Shown here: in pieces, positions 1-9,480 of the stretch
How the letters are laid out: each line of letters begins with the position of its first letter
Position numbering within the stretch: the stretch's first letter is position 1
Assembly (NCBI GenBank): GCA_963737575.1
Contig: CAVTTJ010000008.1
Span: forward strand, 124,001-188,000
Direction of reading: 5' to 3'
From: VRUE01 sp963737575
GTDB taxonomy: Bacteria; Actinomycetota; Thermoleophilia; Solirubrobacterales; 70-9
Length of the DNA stretch: 64,000 nucleotides
Notes under the pieces: model-generated
Databases searched by the model: none
What the model was told of the DNA's origin: nothing
What the model saw: the letters and a program-made list of their open reading frames with translations, nothing else
Program-made: the position numbers and the translations under genes

Positions 1-15
1 CGGTTTCCATGTCGC

Positions 16-3000
16 CTATGACCTTTGCAAACCGGCCGCTGCGGCCTGCCTGACCTGGCCGATCGCCGCCTCGAGCCGCTCGCGGCCCGCGGCGATATCG
101 CCCGCCCCCAGCGTTTCGCCGACCGGCTCCTGCGGCCGCTCGAGGAAGACGTAGGCGACCTCGACCTCGGACGCGTCCCGAGCCTCGCTCACCGCCAGCG
201 CGTAGATGTCGCGCTGGATCCCGTAGCGCTCGTAGAGCTCCCGCGGGGCGTGGCCGGCGAGCCGGTCGGTCTTGAAGTCGACGATCAGCGGCGGACCGGC
301 GCCATCCTCGACGAGGAGGTCGATCGAGCCCCGCAGGACGGTGTCGGCGACCTCGAGCAGGATCGGGACCTCCGAGCGCGCCCCGGCGGCGCCCGCGACC
401 CGCTCGGCGAAGAGGGGAGATCCGAGCCAGGCGCGGACCGGGGCGAGGAGTCCGGCGGCGTCGGCCGGGGCGACGCCGGCGGCGGCGCCGAACCTCCGCG
501 CCACCTCGGTCGAGGGCTCCGTCCACCCATTCGCCCGGCTCCACTCGAGCAGGGAGTGCACCGCCGTGCCCAAGGCGGCGCCCGCCTCCGGGGTCGGGGC
601 CCGCGGCTCCTCGTCGAGCGGCCCGAGCGGGGTGTGGCCCTCGAACGCGGCGATCGCGGAGTAGGAGAGTGGCCAGTTGGCCGGTCCGGCCGCGACGGGC
701 CCGAGCAGCGGGGCGGGGCCGGCGCCGAGGTCGGGCGGCGCCGCCTCGCCGCCGCCGAGCTCGACGAGCTCGGCGGCGCGCTGCGGCGAGGCGAGGCTCA
801 CCCGCACCGCGATCTCAGAGTGCTCGAAGCCGGCGTCGAGGCCCTCGCGGGGGAGCGGCGGCGGCACCGTCACCGTCGAGTCCTCGCCGCGGTCGAGTTC
901 GAGGGCGGACGCGATCCGCTCGATCACCGGCGTGCCGGGCGCATCGAGTGTGCTGACGGGCTCGGCCTTGACGACGCCGCTCAGGATCAGCCGCTCCTGG
1001 GCGCGGGTCGCGGCGACGTGGAACAGGCGCAGCTCCTCCTCGGCCTCGCGCGCCTTTGCCTCCTCCCAGAGGTCCCCGTAGGAGAAAAGGTCGATCACCG
1101 GCGCCCCGAGGCGCCGCAGCCGCAGCCCGACCCTGGGCGTGTCCTCCTCGCGGCCGAGGGTGAAGGGCGGTGCCCAGGAGCGGAGCAGGCGCCGCGCCAG
1201 CTGGGGGATCGCGACGACCCCGAACTCGAGCCCCTTGGCGCTGTGGATGGTCATGATCCGGATCCCGTCGTGACCCTCGATCGCAGTCGCCGCGGCGGCA
1301 TCCGCGTCGGCGGCCGCGCGGGCGGCGAGGAAATCGAGGAGGCCGCGCAGGTCCCGCCCCTCGGCAGCCTCGAACTCAGCCGCCAGGCGCATCAGCTTGC
1401 GGACGTTGGCGAAGCGGGCCTCGCCCGAGGGCCGCATCAGCACCGCGAGGTCGTACCCCGTCATGGTGACCGTGACGTCGATCAGCTCGCCCAGCGGGAG
1501 GGCCGGCGCCCGCGAGCGGAGCTCGACGAGGGTCGCGGCGAAGTCGGCCAGCAGGGCGCGGTCGGCGGCGTCTATTCGGTCGATCATCTCGGGGTCGAAC
1601 AGCTCAGTCTCACGGCCCCCGGTGAGGTGCGCGATCGCCGGCCAAATGTGCCCGTGCGGCCCGGCCGCCGCGCGCAGCAGCCAGAGCGTGTCCGGAGACA
1701 CACCGCAGGCGGGCGAGGCGAGCGAGCCGAACAATGGGCGGTCATCGAGCGGGTTGGCGATCGTCGCCAACAGGGCGCAGACGTCGCCCACCTGCTGCTG
1801 GGACCAGTAGCCGCGGCCGCCGACGACGTAGGGCCGCAGCCCGGCCCGCTCGAGCGAGTCCTCGTAGGCGTCGAGGTGGGTGAAGGCGCGCAGGAGCACG
1901 ACCATCTCGCCGCGCGGGACGCCGGCGTCGGCGAGCGCGCGGAGGCGGGCGGCGAGGAACCGCGCCTCGGCGAGCTGGTTCGCCGGGGTGCGGGCGTCGG
2001 TCGAGGGACGGAGGTCGATCCCGGGCTCGTCCCACCCCTTCTGGCTCGTCAGCAGGATCTCGACCGCCGGGCCCTCGCCCGGCGGCGTCGGAAGATCCGG
2101 CGCGGCCCCGACCCGCAGCGGCCGGTACTCGGCGGCGAGGAGGTGGCCTCCGATCTCGTTGACCGCGCCGATCACCTCCGGGCGCGAGCGGAAGTTGCCG
2201 CTGAGCTCGATCGCAAGTGAGCCGGGCTCGTCCTCGACCCGGTGGCGCTGTTCGCGGAAGACGTCGAGGTCGGCGTGCCGGAACCCGTAGATCGATTGCA
2301 GCTCGTCTCCGACCATCATCACCTCGGTGGCCGGCCCGCGCAGCGCTTCGATCAGCCGCAGCTGTGAGCGGTTCGTGTCCTGGAACTCGTCGACCAGGAG
2401 TTGGGTGAAGCGGGCGCGGTAACCGGCGCCGGCCTCGGTTCGCTCGAGGAGCCGGGTCGCGAGGATCTGAAGGTCCTCGAAGTCGAGGCCGGCGCGTCGT
2501 TCCTTCGCCGCCTCGTAGCGCTCCGAGAAGAGGTCGAGCAGCTCGCCGAGGTGGTGGTAGGCAAGGCCACCATCGCCCGCCTCGGCGACGGCGGCGACGG
2601 CCGCGTCGATCGCGTCGCGGTAGCCGGCGAGGGCCTGTCCGCCTCTGGTCGTCTTCAGGGCGGTCATCTCGTCGAGGTCGGGAGCCTCCGAATCGGCCCC
2701 CGCAAGCACTTCCAGAGCTCGCCCGAGCAGCTCGACCTGGCCGTTTGAGGGCTTCAGCTCGGAGAGTGCCTCCTGCGCGGCATCGGCGGCGCGGCGGAGC
2801 GCCCCGGCGACGTCCGGTGCAGGGGAGTCCGGGAGCGACGGCCTGGCGAGACCGCGGCTGCGGAGCTCGGCGTGGACCGCGATCACCGTCCCCCGCAGGC
2901 CGGCGATCTCGTAGGCGGCCACGGTCCGCTCGCGCTCCTCCTCGCCGCCGGCGAGGAACTCATCGAGCGCCTCGTCGAAGCCGTCCTGCGCGGCGCGGTC

Positions 3001-3387
3001 GGCCTCCGTCGCGTCAAGCACCCGGAACCGCGGGTCGATCCCGACCGCGACCGGGTGCGAGGAGAGGAGCCGGTTGCAGAAACCGTGGATCGTCATCACC
3101 CAGGCGCTGCCGAGCCCGTCGAGCAGCTCCCGCGCGCGCGCCGAGCCGGCGTCGGCACGGAGCTCGATCGCCGCCCGAATCCGTTGCCGGAGCTCCGCTG
3201 CCGCCTTGTCGGTGAACGTGAAGGCGAGGACGGAGCCCGGCGAGACTCCCTCCTCGAGGACGAGGCGGCAGTAGCGGTCGACCATCACGCCGGTCTTCCC
3301 GGTGCCCGCACCGGCTTCGACGAGCACCTCCTTCCCGGTGGCCGCGATCGCCGCGCTCTGCTCCGGGGTCGGCTGCCGCCGGCTCAC
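16..3387 (-). CDS. AddA/RecB-like UvrD-family helicase-nuclease
   Basis: ATP-dependent DNA helicase with a C-terminal nuclease domain, expected to process double-strand breaks for recombination. Of its 1123 residues, the N-terminus carries the superfamily 1 Walker A motif (EAGAGTGKT, about residues 25-33). Walker B (VDEFQDT), motif III (GDELQSIYGFRHAD), a GLEFGVVAIP segment and motif VI (VAATRAQERLIL) follow. Near the C-terminus a PD-(D/E)XK core is visible (GSIDLLVEDG, then VDFKTDRL). The GTG start at 3387 overlaps the stop of the upstream AddB-like gene, so the two are translationally coupled. An AddAB-type complex is well supported. Whether it is true AddA or an actinobacterial variant such as AdnB cannot be settled by eye. 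Confidence 0.9.
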   Translation of the reverse strand: MSRRQPTPEQSAAIAATGKEVLVEAGAGTGKTGVMVDRYCRLVLEEGVSPGSVLAFTFTDKAAAELRQRIRAAIELRADAGSARARELLDGLGSAWVMTIHGFCNRLLSSHPVAVGIDPRFRVLDATEADRAAQDGFDEALDEFLAGGEEERERTVAAYEIAGLRGTVIAVHAELRSRGLARPSLPDSPAPDVAGALRRAADAAQEALSELKPSNGQVELLGRALEVLAGADSEAPDLDEMTALKTTRGGQALAGYRDAIDAAVAAVAEAGDGGLAYHHLGELLDLFSERYEAAKERRAGLDFEDLQILATRLLERTEAGAGYRARFTQLLVDEFQDTNRSQLRLIEALRGPATEVMMVGDELQSIYGFRHADLDVFREQRHRVEDEPGSLAIELSGNFRSRPEVIGAVNEIGGHLLAAEYRPLRVGAAPDLPTPPGEGPAVEILLTSQKGWDEPGIDLRPSTDARTPANQLAEARFLAARLRALADAGVPRGEMVVLLRAFTHLDAYEDSLERAGLRPYVVGGRGYWSQQQVGDVCALLATIANPLDDRPLFGSLASPACGVSPDTLWLLRAAAGPHGHIWPAIAHLTGGRETELFDPEMIDRIDAADRALLADFAATLVELRSRAPALPLGELIDVTVTMTGYDLAVLMRPSGEARFANVRKLMRLAAEFEAAEGRDLRGLLDFLAARAAADADAAAATAIEGHDGIRIMTIHSAKGLEFGVVAIPQLARRLLRSWAPPFTLGREEDTPRVGLRLRRLGAPVIDLFSYGDLWEEAKAREAEEELRLFHVAATRAQERLILSGVVKAEPVSTLDAPGTPVIERIASALELDRGEDSTVTVPPPLPREGLDAGFEHSEIAVRVSLASPQRAAELVELGGGEAAPPDLGAGPAPLLGPVAAGPANWPLSYSAIAAFEGHTPLGPLDEEPRAPTPEAGAALGTAVHSLLEWSRANGWTEPSTEVARRFGAAAGVAPADAAGLLAPVRAWLGSPLFAERVAGAAGARSEVPILLEVADTVLRGSIDLLVEDGAGPPLIVDFKTDRLAGHAPRELYERYGIQRDIYALAVSEARDASEVEVAYVFLERPQEPVGETLGAGDIAAGRERLEAAIGQVRQAAAAGLQRS

Positions 3388-6300
3388 CCTTCCTCCTCCT
3401 CGTCCTCGCGCGGCTCCTCGAAGGCGCGATCGCGCCGGCAGATCGGGGCGAACTCGCAGTAGGTCGGGCAGATCCCGTGGCCGCGGATCCCCTCCCTCGG
3501 GCCCGGATCGCGGCGGATGTCGCCACCCCGCATCCGGGCGACGATCGCCCCGGCCCGCGCCCGCGAGTCCTCGAGCAGCTGCTCATATTCGGGCTCGTCC
3601 AGGAGGTCGGTGCCGGTGACCCTGTAGGGGAGGTCCTCGGCGGCGTCGCGCAGCACCGCTCCACGCGGCTCCCGCTTCGAGGTCCCGCGCAGCGGGTGAT
3701 AGAGGCCGCCGACGGTGGGGGCATTCCAGAGGTCGGCGACCGCAATCAGGTAGAGCTGGAGCTGGAGCTTCGCCTTCTCCTCGAGCTTCTTCAGCGCCGT
3801 CACCGAGCTCGAGAGCTTGTAGTCGAGGACGAGGGCCCGACCGTCGGGCGCCCTGTCGACGCGGTCGATCGCCCCGTGCAGGCCCCAGCCGTCGATCTCG
3901 AGCGCGGGCCGCTCCCGGCCCTCCTCCTCGCCGAACCCGGCCTCGAGCAGCCAGGGCTCGAATGGGCCGCCGCTGCGGGCTGCCTCCTCGCCGAGGAACC
4001 GGGCGAGCAGCGCTTCCACCCGCCGCACCATCGCCCGCTCGGATGGGTGCTTGCCGATCTTTCGCTCGGCGGCGATCTCGGCGATGAGCTCGGCGCCCTG
4101 GGCCCGCCAGGCGCCGAGAGAGCCCGGCGTCGGCTGACGGTCTTCGTCCGGGCGCTCCCGGTAGAGGCGGAAGAGAGCCTCGTGCATCAATCCGCCCTGG
4201 GCGAGCGGCTCGGGGTCGGGGTCGAGGTCCTGGGCACCGAGCTGGTGGCCGACGAACCAGCGATATGAGCAGACGTCGAACTCCTCCAGCGTCGTGCCGC
4301 CGTAGGCGGCGACCTGGCCGAGCGCCTCGAGGACTGCAGGATTCGAGAGCGGACCGGGCGTCCTCGTCGCGGTCTCCACCGCGCGCGCCCGCCCGACCCG
4401 GGCCGCGATCCGCTGGGCGATCTCCCGAGGCGGCGCCGCGACGGCCAGCGCCGAGTCGGGATCGGCACCGCCCCGTGCGGCAACCGCGCGGGCGAGCTCG
4501 TCCTCGGAGGGGGCTTCGCCGGGCCGAAAGACGACCTCGGCGAGGTCGCGCCCCCGGGTCAGCGCCGCCTCGACCGGGTCCGGCCGCTCCTCGCCGGCCG
4601 GAGGCTCGAGCAGGCGGCGCACCTGGTCGAGCAGCGGCGAGCGGGCCTCGGCGACGCCGTTCTCGTCGCTGTCGCGGTAGGAGAGGACGAGGCGCCGCCG
4701 CGGCAGCGCGAGACAGGAAGCGAACAGGTAGCGCTCCTCCGCATCGGTGTCGCGCCGGGGCTGGAGCCCGAGCGAGCCGCGCTGGGCTTCGGAGAGGAAG
4801 GGGTCCGCGCGGCCGTCGCGCCGCGGGAACTCGCCGTCCTGGAGCGAGCCGACGACAACGTGGTCGAAGCGGGCGGCGCGCAGCCGATATGGGTCGGCGA
4901 TCCGAACCCTGCCCTCGGCCGGGCCGCGCCAGACCCGGACCTCGAGTTCGCCGAGGACGCGGGCCAGCCCATCAGGGGCCGGAACGAGGTCGCCGAGCGC
5001 CGATCGCTCGGAGAGGGCACTCCCGATCACGGCCGCCGCCGATTGCTCGAGGCCCGACCCGCGAGCGGCGATCCTGGCCGCCGCGCGCCCGACCTCGGCG
5101 GCGAGCTCGGCAGGGTTGGCGGCGAGGTCCCTCGCACTGGCGAGGTCCTGCGGCAGGTCGCCGAGGTCCTCTTCCCAGAGCTCGATCGCGGCGGCGGCGG
5201 TCTCGATCCGCCGCCGGCGGACCGACCGCTCGAAGGAGTCGACGACTCCCGGGGCGACCCCGCTCGCAAGGCGCAGGTATCTGAGCAGGTCGCCGGCCCG
5301 CCGCGCGCCCACTGTCGCCTCCAGCATCGCGATCAGGCCGCCGCCGACCGCCGTCGCCGCGACCGGCACCTCGGCCTCGAGCGCGACGGGGACCCCGCAG
5401 GACTCGAGCAGCGACGCGATCAGGCCGCCGCGCCGCTGCGGGTCGCGGAGGACGATCGCGATCTCGCTCGGCTCGGACCCGGAGGCGAGCAGCCGGACGA
5501 CCTCGGCGGCGATCGCCTCGGCCTCGCCGCGCTCCCCGGCCGAGCGAAGGATGAGGAGGCTCTCGTCGGGCTCGGTTCGCGCCGGGTCGGGGGCGCCGAA
5601 ATTGCGCTCGAGGCGGTACAGAAGTGGGGAGGGGGTGTTGGCCGGCTCGGGCTCGGTCGCAACCTCTGCCTCGACCCCGATCTCGCGCAGGCTCTCGAGC
5701 AGGGCAGGCTTCGCCGCGAGCGCGAGGTTCCCCTCCTCGTAGGGCAGGGCGACCGTCACCTCGGTCGCGGCCGCCAGCGCGCGGACCAGGTCGAGCTGGA
5801 GCGGGGTGAGGTCGTCGAGCCCGTAGAGGAAGACCGGCCGTGCCCTCCAGAAGCCGCCCGACTCGCCGACCAGCCCGATCGCCTCGCGCGCGATCCCGAA
5901 CCCGTCGACCATCCCGAGGCTCTCGCGGACCTCGGCGTAGGAGGCGAAGAGCGCGGCGACGTCGGCGAGGTAGGCGGATCCCTCCAGGGTCGCGGCCGCC
6001 GCCTCGACGTCGGCCGGCTCGAGCCCGGCGCCCTGGAGCTCATCGAGCAGGCGCCCGAACGCGCGCGGAAAGCCGGGGCGAGAGGCCGAGCGCCCGAGTG
6101 GGCCGAGTCCGCCTCGGCCCTCAGCGATCGCCGCCGAGATCGCGCCGAGGCGCTGGGCCGGCGTCAGCTCGGCGCCGGGGGGCGACCCCGCCGCTGTCAG
6201 GATGGTGCGGAAGAGGCCGTTGAACGTCATCACCGAGGCGCCGAGCACGGCGCCGCTCCCGCAGAGCTCGCGCTCGAAGCTGTAGACGTCGTCGACGGTC

Positions 6301-6404
6301 GGCACGACGAGGACCGGATCCCGCTCCAGGACTGCGATCAGGGCACGTCTGACCAGGCCGGCGCGGCCGGAATTGGGGGGGCCGTGGATCAGTTTCAGAG
6401 GCAT
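3384..6404 (-). CDS. AddB-like PD-(D/E)XK nuclease/inactivated helicase subunit
   Basis: Partner subunit of the helicase-nuclease. The ATG at 6404 was chosen because the protein then opens with a nucleotide-binding-like loop (LKLIHGPPNSGRAG); upstream codons in this frame are low-complexity. The middle contains UvrD-like remnants. The C-terminal third holds the nuclease signature (GLHGAIDRVDR followed by LVLDYKLSSS). Four cysteines (CSYR near the start of the nuclease domain, then the CPTYCEFAPIC cluster near the end) fit the Fe-S clasp of AddB/RecB-type nucleases. It overlaps the helicase gene by 4 bp. About 1006 aa, normal for AddB. Assignment as an AddB-type protein is strong. Confidence 0.87.
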   Translation of the reverse strand: MPLKLIHGPPNSGRAGLVRRALIAVLERDPVLVVPTVDDVYSFERELCGSGAVLGASVMTFNGLFRTILTAAGSPPGAELTPAQRLGAISAAIAEGRGGLGPLGRSASRPGFPRAFGRLLDELQGAGLEPADVEAAAATLEGSAYLADVAALFASYAEVRESLGMVDGFGIAREAIGLVGESGGFWRARPVFLYGLDDLTPLQLDLVRALAAATEVTVALPYEEGNLALAAKPALLESLREIGVEAEVATEPEPANTPSPLLYRLERNFGAPDPARTEPDESLLILRSAGERGEAEAIAAEVVRLLASGSEPSEIAIVLRDPQRRGGLIASLLESCGVPVALEAEVPVAATAVGGGLIAMLEATVGARRAGDLLRYLRLASGVAPGVVDSFERSVRRRRIETAAAAIELWEEDLGDLPQDLASARDLAANPAELAAEVGRAAARIAARGSGLEQSAAAVIGSALSERSALGDLVPAPDGLARVLGELEVRVWRGPAEGRVRIADPYRLRAARFDHVVVGSLQDGEFPRRDGRADPFLSEAQRGSLGLQPRRDTDAEERYLFASCLALPRRRLVLSYRDSDENGVAEARSPLLDQVRRLLEPPAGEERPDPVEAALTRGRDLAEVVFRPGEAPSEDELARAVAARGGADPDSALAVAAPPREIAQRIAARVGRARAVETATRTPGPLSNPAVLEALGQVAAYGGTTLEEFDVCSYRWFVGHQLGAQDLDPDPEPLAQGGLMHEALFRLYRERPDEDRQPTPGSLGAWRAQGAELIAEIAAERKIGKHPSERAMVRRVEALLARFLGEEAARSGGPFEPWLLEAGFGEEEGRERPALEIDGWGLHGAIDRVDRAPDGRALVLDYKLSSSVTALKKLEEKAKLQLQLYLIAVADLWNAPTVGGLYHPLRGTSKREPRGAVLRDAAEDLPYRVTGTDLLDEPEYEQLLEDSRARAGAIVARMRGGDIRRDPGPREGIRGHGICPTYCEFAPICRRDRAFEEPREDEEEEG

Positions 6405-6489
6405 CGGTCGAGCGTTCAGCATAGGTCGGCTCCCGGCGCGCCCGGCCGGGGCGATTTGACGTCTTCCCGGCGCTCTACATTGGGCCGCG

Positions 6490-6945
6490 ATGTCTCTCTG
6501 TTTCGTCGACCCAGCTGACGCGATTCGCGCCATCGCCGACTCGATCGGGCGCGAGGCGCGCCGCCAGCTGCTCGGCGAGGCGGTCCGCGCCTGGGTCGAC
6601 GAGATCCCCGACAACGAGCTCGAGACCCACTACGCGAAGGCGCTCTCGGAGCTCGACGAGCACGACCTCTCGATGCTCGCCGCATGGCACGGCTCGCTCG
6701 AGGTCGGCCATCCGCTGCCGAACCGCGACTTCCTGATGGGCGCCTTCGGCTCGCTCGGCGACAACCGGCGCGAGGCGCTGAAGCTCGCCGCCGGGTTCCG
6801 CGGCGAGGAGGCGGTCGACGCCGGCGTCACCGAGGACGACGCGCTCGAGCTCGTCCTCAGCCTGCTCTCGCCGCCGCGGCTGATGGAGCTCGCCGTCGAG
6901 GCGGTCGAGCTCTACATCTGGGACCGCGCCGGCTCCGAGAATTAG
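6490..6945 (+). CDS. Conserved-looking acidic hypothetical protein
   Basis: 151-residue soluble, acidic, largely helical protein starting MSLCFVDPADAIRAIADSI. No membrane segment, signal peptide or catalytic motif was recognised. It is transcribed divergently from the AddB-like gene (85 bp between starts), and its stop overlaps the convergent HAD gene by 4 bp. Codon use is fully GC-rich like the neighbours, which supports a real gene. Function unknown; the divergent position gives only weak linkage to DNA repair. Confidence 0.72.
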   Translation: MSLCFVDPADAIRAIADSIGREARRQLLGEAVRAWVDEIPDNELETHYAKALSELDEHDLSMLAAWHGSLEVGHPLPNRDFLMGAFGSLGDNRREALKLAAGFRGEEAVDAGVTEDDALELVLSLLSPPRLMELAVEAVELYIWDRAGSEN

Positions 6946-7577
6946 GCGAGCGCGGCGCGGATCTCGGGGATCGCCTGCTCGTTGTCGCGGAAGTGGACCG
7001 CGTTGATGCCGGCCCGCTCCGCCCCTTCGCAGTTGACCTGGACGTCGTCGATGAAGAGACAGGCCTGGGGCGCGATCCCGATCCGATCGAGCGTCAGCGC
7101 ATAGATCTTCGACTCCGGCTTGCGGTAGCCGACGAAGCCCGAGTCGACGACCGTCTCGAAGATCTCGTCGACGGGGAGCATCGAGCGCCAGAGCGGCTCC
7201 CACTCGCGGACGTTGTTGGTCAGCATCGCCATCCGGTAGCCGGATTCCTTCAGCTCGCGCATCAGGTCGATCATCTGCGGGTTCGGGTTGAGCGCCTCGA
7301 AGTAGATCTCTTTGAAGCGGTGCATCTCGGGGCGGTGGCCGAGGAGGGGCTCCAGAGCGTCGGCGATCTGCTCGATGAAGGCGGCCTCGGAGATCTCGCC
7401 GCGCTCGAGCTTGAAGAGCGGGTTCTCGCCGTCATCCCCGGCGCTCGCCTGCATCGCCTTGCCGAGGTTCTCGGTCGAGATCCCGGTCTGGTCCTGGAAG
7501 GCCATGAACGACTCGATCAGCGGCGTCGTCAGGACGCCGCCGAAATCGGAGATCACCGCCTCGATCCGGTCAGCCAT
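6942..7577 (-). CDS. HAD-superfamily hydrolase (epoxide-hydrolase N-domain/ACAD10-like phosphatase)
   Basis: Probable phosphatase of the haloacid dehalogenase superfamily, subfamily IA. Motif I is VISDFGGVLTTP, where the usual second Asp is Gly, a form I know from ACAD10/soluble epoxide hydrolase N-domain relatives. Motif II is MLTNNVREW, motif III is KPESKIY and motif IV is FIDDVQVNCEGA. Length 211 aa is normal. Its start overlaps the 3' end of the upstream ORF (7570-7965), so the two form a small coupled unit. Substrate unknown. The Gly in motif I may mean weak or altered catalysis. Confidence 0.87.
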   Translation of the reverse strand: MADRIEAVISDFGGVLTTPLIESFMAFQDQTGISTENLGKAMQASAGDDGENPLFKLERGEISEAAFIEQIADALEPLLGHRPEMHRFKEIYFEALNPNPQMIDLMRELKESGYRMAMLTNNVREWEPLWRSMLPVDEIFETVVDSGFVGYRKPESKIYALTLDRIGIAPQACLFIDDVQVNCEGAERAGINAVHFRDNEQAIPEIRAALA

Positions 7578-7965
7578 CGAGCCACACGATCTCGTAGTGG
7601 CCGAGTCCCTCGCGGCCCTCGAGTGACCAGCGGAAGAAGGCGACCTCGGAGCTGAGGCCGGGGCGGCTGATCGAGCTGGTGCTGATCAGCGTCCCGGCGC
7701 CCCGCTGGGGCTGGCCCTCCTCGCCATCGACCCAGAGCTCGAGCGTTGCCCGGCGCTGCACCCCGTCAGGGCCGTACTCGGTCGAGAGCAGCGCCTCGGA
7801 GACCTCGACCGGGGCGCCGTCGGGGTCGCAGAGGACGGCCGCGAGCGTCTCGTCGCCGTGCTCGGTGGCGCCGTCGGGGCGCTTCGCCGAGAGGGCGAGC
7901 AGGCCGCCGTCGGAGAAGACGATCCCGATCGACCGTCGCTGGATCCTGTCGAGTGCGTCCGCCAT
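7570..7965 (-). CDS. Hypothetical protein coupled to HAD hydrolase
   Basis: 131-residue soluble beta-rich protein (MADALDRIQRRSIGIVF...). No family recognised. It overlaps the HAD gene start by 8 bp on the same strand, so it is probably co-translated with it. No signal peptide or membrane helix, and no cysteine pattern suggesting metal binding. Codon use matches the chromosome. Confidence 0.65.
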   Translation of the reverse strand: MADALDRIQRRSIGIVFSDGGLLALSAKRPDGATEHGDETLAAVLCDPDGAPVEVSEALLSTEYGPDGVQRRATLELWVDGEEGQPQRGAGTLISTSSISRPGLSSEVAFFRWSLEGREGLGHYEIVWLDG

Positions 7966-7977
7966 GCGGCGCGGAGA

Positions 7978-8535
7978 CTAGCCCGAATGCCGTGCCGCGG
8001 GATGGCGAGCGATCTCGCGCCCCTTGATCGCTGAAACTTCGAAATGCAGACGGAAGCTCCGCGTCAACTGGAATCGGCAGTTCAGGCTCATCGGGCTGCT
8101 CTCAGCAGCAGCCACAACCTTGAAGCCCCCGCCCCGACTGATCAAGAGTCGTGCGACCGGGTGTCGCGTTCTTTCATTTTCGAGACAGAAGGCGCTCGTA
8201 TTGACGACGCAGGGGTACGTCACGCCCTTCTTGATTTCCCTTTGCAGATCGCAGGAGCCTCCGTCGGCGAACACCGAACCTTGCCTCGATGTCCCGACAC
8301 TCAGGGTGCGCAGTTCATCCTCGGGTTTCGGCTTGTCGCTATCGCACCTCATGGTCGCGAAGTACCGCTCTTCCCAGAGAAATTTCAGTTCGCCCATCGA
8401 GTGCCGCACGGTGACCTTGCAGTCGCTCCAGTCGATGGGGGGGTTGGGGTCGGCGTTGCTTTTTCCTGGCCACAGCGCGAGCAACAGGCAGAGCAATCCC
8501 AGAAGCGCGAAAGTCAAGTGCACCCTCGACCACAT
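7978..8535 (-). CDS. Secreted hypothetical protein, lower-GC orphan
   Basis: 185 aa starting MWSRVHLTFALLGLLCLLLALWP, a clear signal peptide or N-terminal membrane anchor, then a Cys-containing mature part with about five cysteines that could form disulfides. No known domain recognised. Its codons use visibly more A/T in third positions than the flanking genes, which suggests recent acquisition. It lies between a GC-rich hypothetical and a broken acetyltransferase, in a stretch that looks rearranged. Confidence 0.6.
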   Translation of the reverse strand: MWSRVHLTFALLGLLCLLLALWPGKSNADPNPPIDWSDCKVTVRHSMGELKFLWEERYFATMRCDSDKPKPEDELRTLSVGTSRQGSVFADGGSCDLQREIKKGVTYPCVVNTSAFCLENERTRHPVARLLISRGGGFKVVAAAESSPMSLNCRFQLTRSFRLHFEVSAIKGREIARHPAARHSG

Positions 8536-8561
8536 TGCGTGGTGAGACTATCTTGAGCCCG

Positions 8562-9103
8562 GTGACCATCCGCAGCGCAGACCCGGAGCGTCGACGCCGC
8601 TGCCTGCGCCGCGATCTACGCCCCCCACGTCGAAGCGTCGCCGACGTCGTTCGAGGCCGAGGCGCCGACGGCGGAAGAGATGGGGGCGCGGATGACGACG
8701 ATCGGCGCGACCCACCCTTGGCTGGTCGCCGAGCGCGAGGGCGATCGTGGTCGGATTCGCCTATGCCTGCGATCACCGCTCGCGGGCGGCCTATCGCTGG
8801 GCGGTCGACGTCTCGGTCTACATCGGCGAGGACGACCGCGGCCGCGGGGTGGGAAGGGGGCTCTACGAGGTGCTGTTCGAGCGCCTGCGGGCGCAGAGGT
8901 TCCGGGTTGCCTGCGCCGGCGTCACGCTGCCGAACGAGGGGAGCGTCGCGCTTCACGAGCGCCTCGGATTCGTCCCGGTCGGCGTCTACTGCCGGATCGG
9001 GTGGAAGCGTGGCGCCTGGCACGACGTCGGCTGGTGGCAGCTCGATCTGAGCCCGGACGCGGGAGACCCTCCGGAGGAGCCGCTGCCGCCCGGGTACCAT
9101 TGA
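8562..9103 (+). pseudogene. Frameshifted GNAT acetyltransferase (phosphinothricin acetyltransferase-like)
   Basis: Three successive frames together make one GNAT protein. From the GTG at 8562 the frame reads VTIRSADPE. From about 8593 a second frame reads DAAACAAIYAPHVEASPTSF and later THPWLVAEREG. From about 8740 a third frame reads IVVGFAYACDH, then the acetyl-CoA loop (DDRGRGVGRGLYEVL) and LHERLGFVPVGVY to the stop at 9103. Each shift is equivalent to one extra base or two missing bases. The last frame alone (8747-9103) would give a truncated 118-aa protein. Either a true pseudogene or two sequencing errors. It sits 3 bp before the DUF59 gene. Confidence 0.72.
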
Positions 9104-9106
9104 GAC

Positions 9107-9445
9107 ATGTCCGAGAACCAGACAGACGCATCCGAGAATCAGGCGGCGGTCGTCACCGAGGACGATGTCTTCGAGGCCCTCGAGGAGGTAATCGACCCCG
9201 AGCTGGGGCTCGACTTCGTATCCCTTGGCCTCGTCTACGATGTCGAGGTCGGCGGCGGCGAGGTCTACGTCACCTTCACCCTGACCACGCCGGCCTGCCC
9301 GATCGGCCCCCAGGTCTCAGAACAGATGCGCGAGTTCGTCGGCGACCTCCCCGGCGTCTCCTCGGTCCACCCGAAGATGGTCTTCGATCCACCGTGGTCC
9401 CCGGAGATGATGTCCGAGGACGCCAAGTTCGCACTCGGGTTCTAG
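9107..9445 (+). CDS. DUF59/MIP18-family metal-sulfur cluster assembly factor (SufT-like)
   Basis: 112-aa member of the MIP18/PaaD/SufT family that assists Fe-S cluster maturation. Visible family features are VIDPELGLDFVSLGLVYDVEV, the conserved T-PACP motif (LTTPACPIGPQ) with its invariant Cys, and GVSSVHPKMVFDPPWSPEMM. An acidic N-terminal extension of about 20 residues precedes the domain. It stands apart from the suf genes at 33-40 kb. The last 39 bp of its coding region, just short of the stop codon, are duplicated exactly at 18070-18108, which marks it as the insertion target of the island that follows. Confidence 0.9.
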   Translation: MSENQTDASENQAAVVTEDDVFEALEEVIDPELGLDFVSLGLVYDVEVGGGEVYVTFTLTTPACPIGPQVSEQMREFVGDLPGVSSVHPKMVFDPPWSPEMMSEDAKFALGF

Positions 9446-9480
9446 GCAGGGTTTCCGGGGTCATAGAGGGTCATAGGGGG
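9405..9480 (+). repeat. Left direct repeat (attL-like), 3' end of DUF59 gene
   Basis: Positions 9405-9443 are identical to 18070-18108 (39 bp). Similarity continues with a few mismatches to about 9480 (GCAGGGTTTCCG, GGTCA and GGGTCATAGGGG are shared). Both copies encode the C-terminal peptide MMSEDAKFALGF; this copy ends in TAG, the right copy in TGA. This is the structure expected when a site-specific recombinase inserts into the 3' end of a gene and the element restores the end of the coding frame. Confidence 0.85.

Noticed and set aside
25..2220. Open plus-strand frame of 731 codons opposite the helicase gene
   Set aside because: Arg/Glu/Gly-rich shadow frame caused by high GC. The minus strand carries a complete helicase with all motifs.
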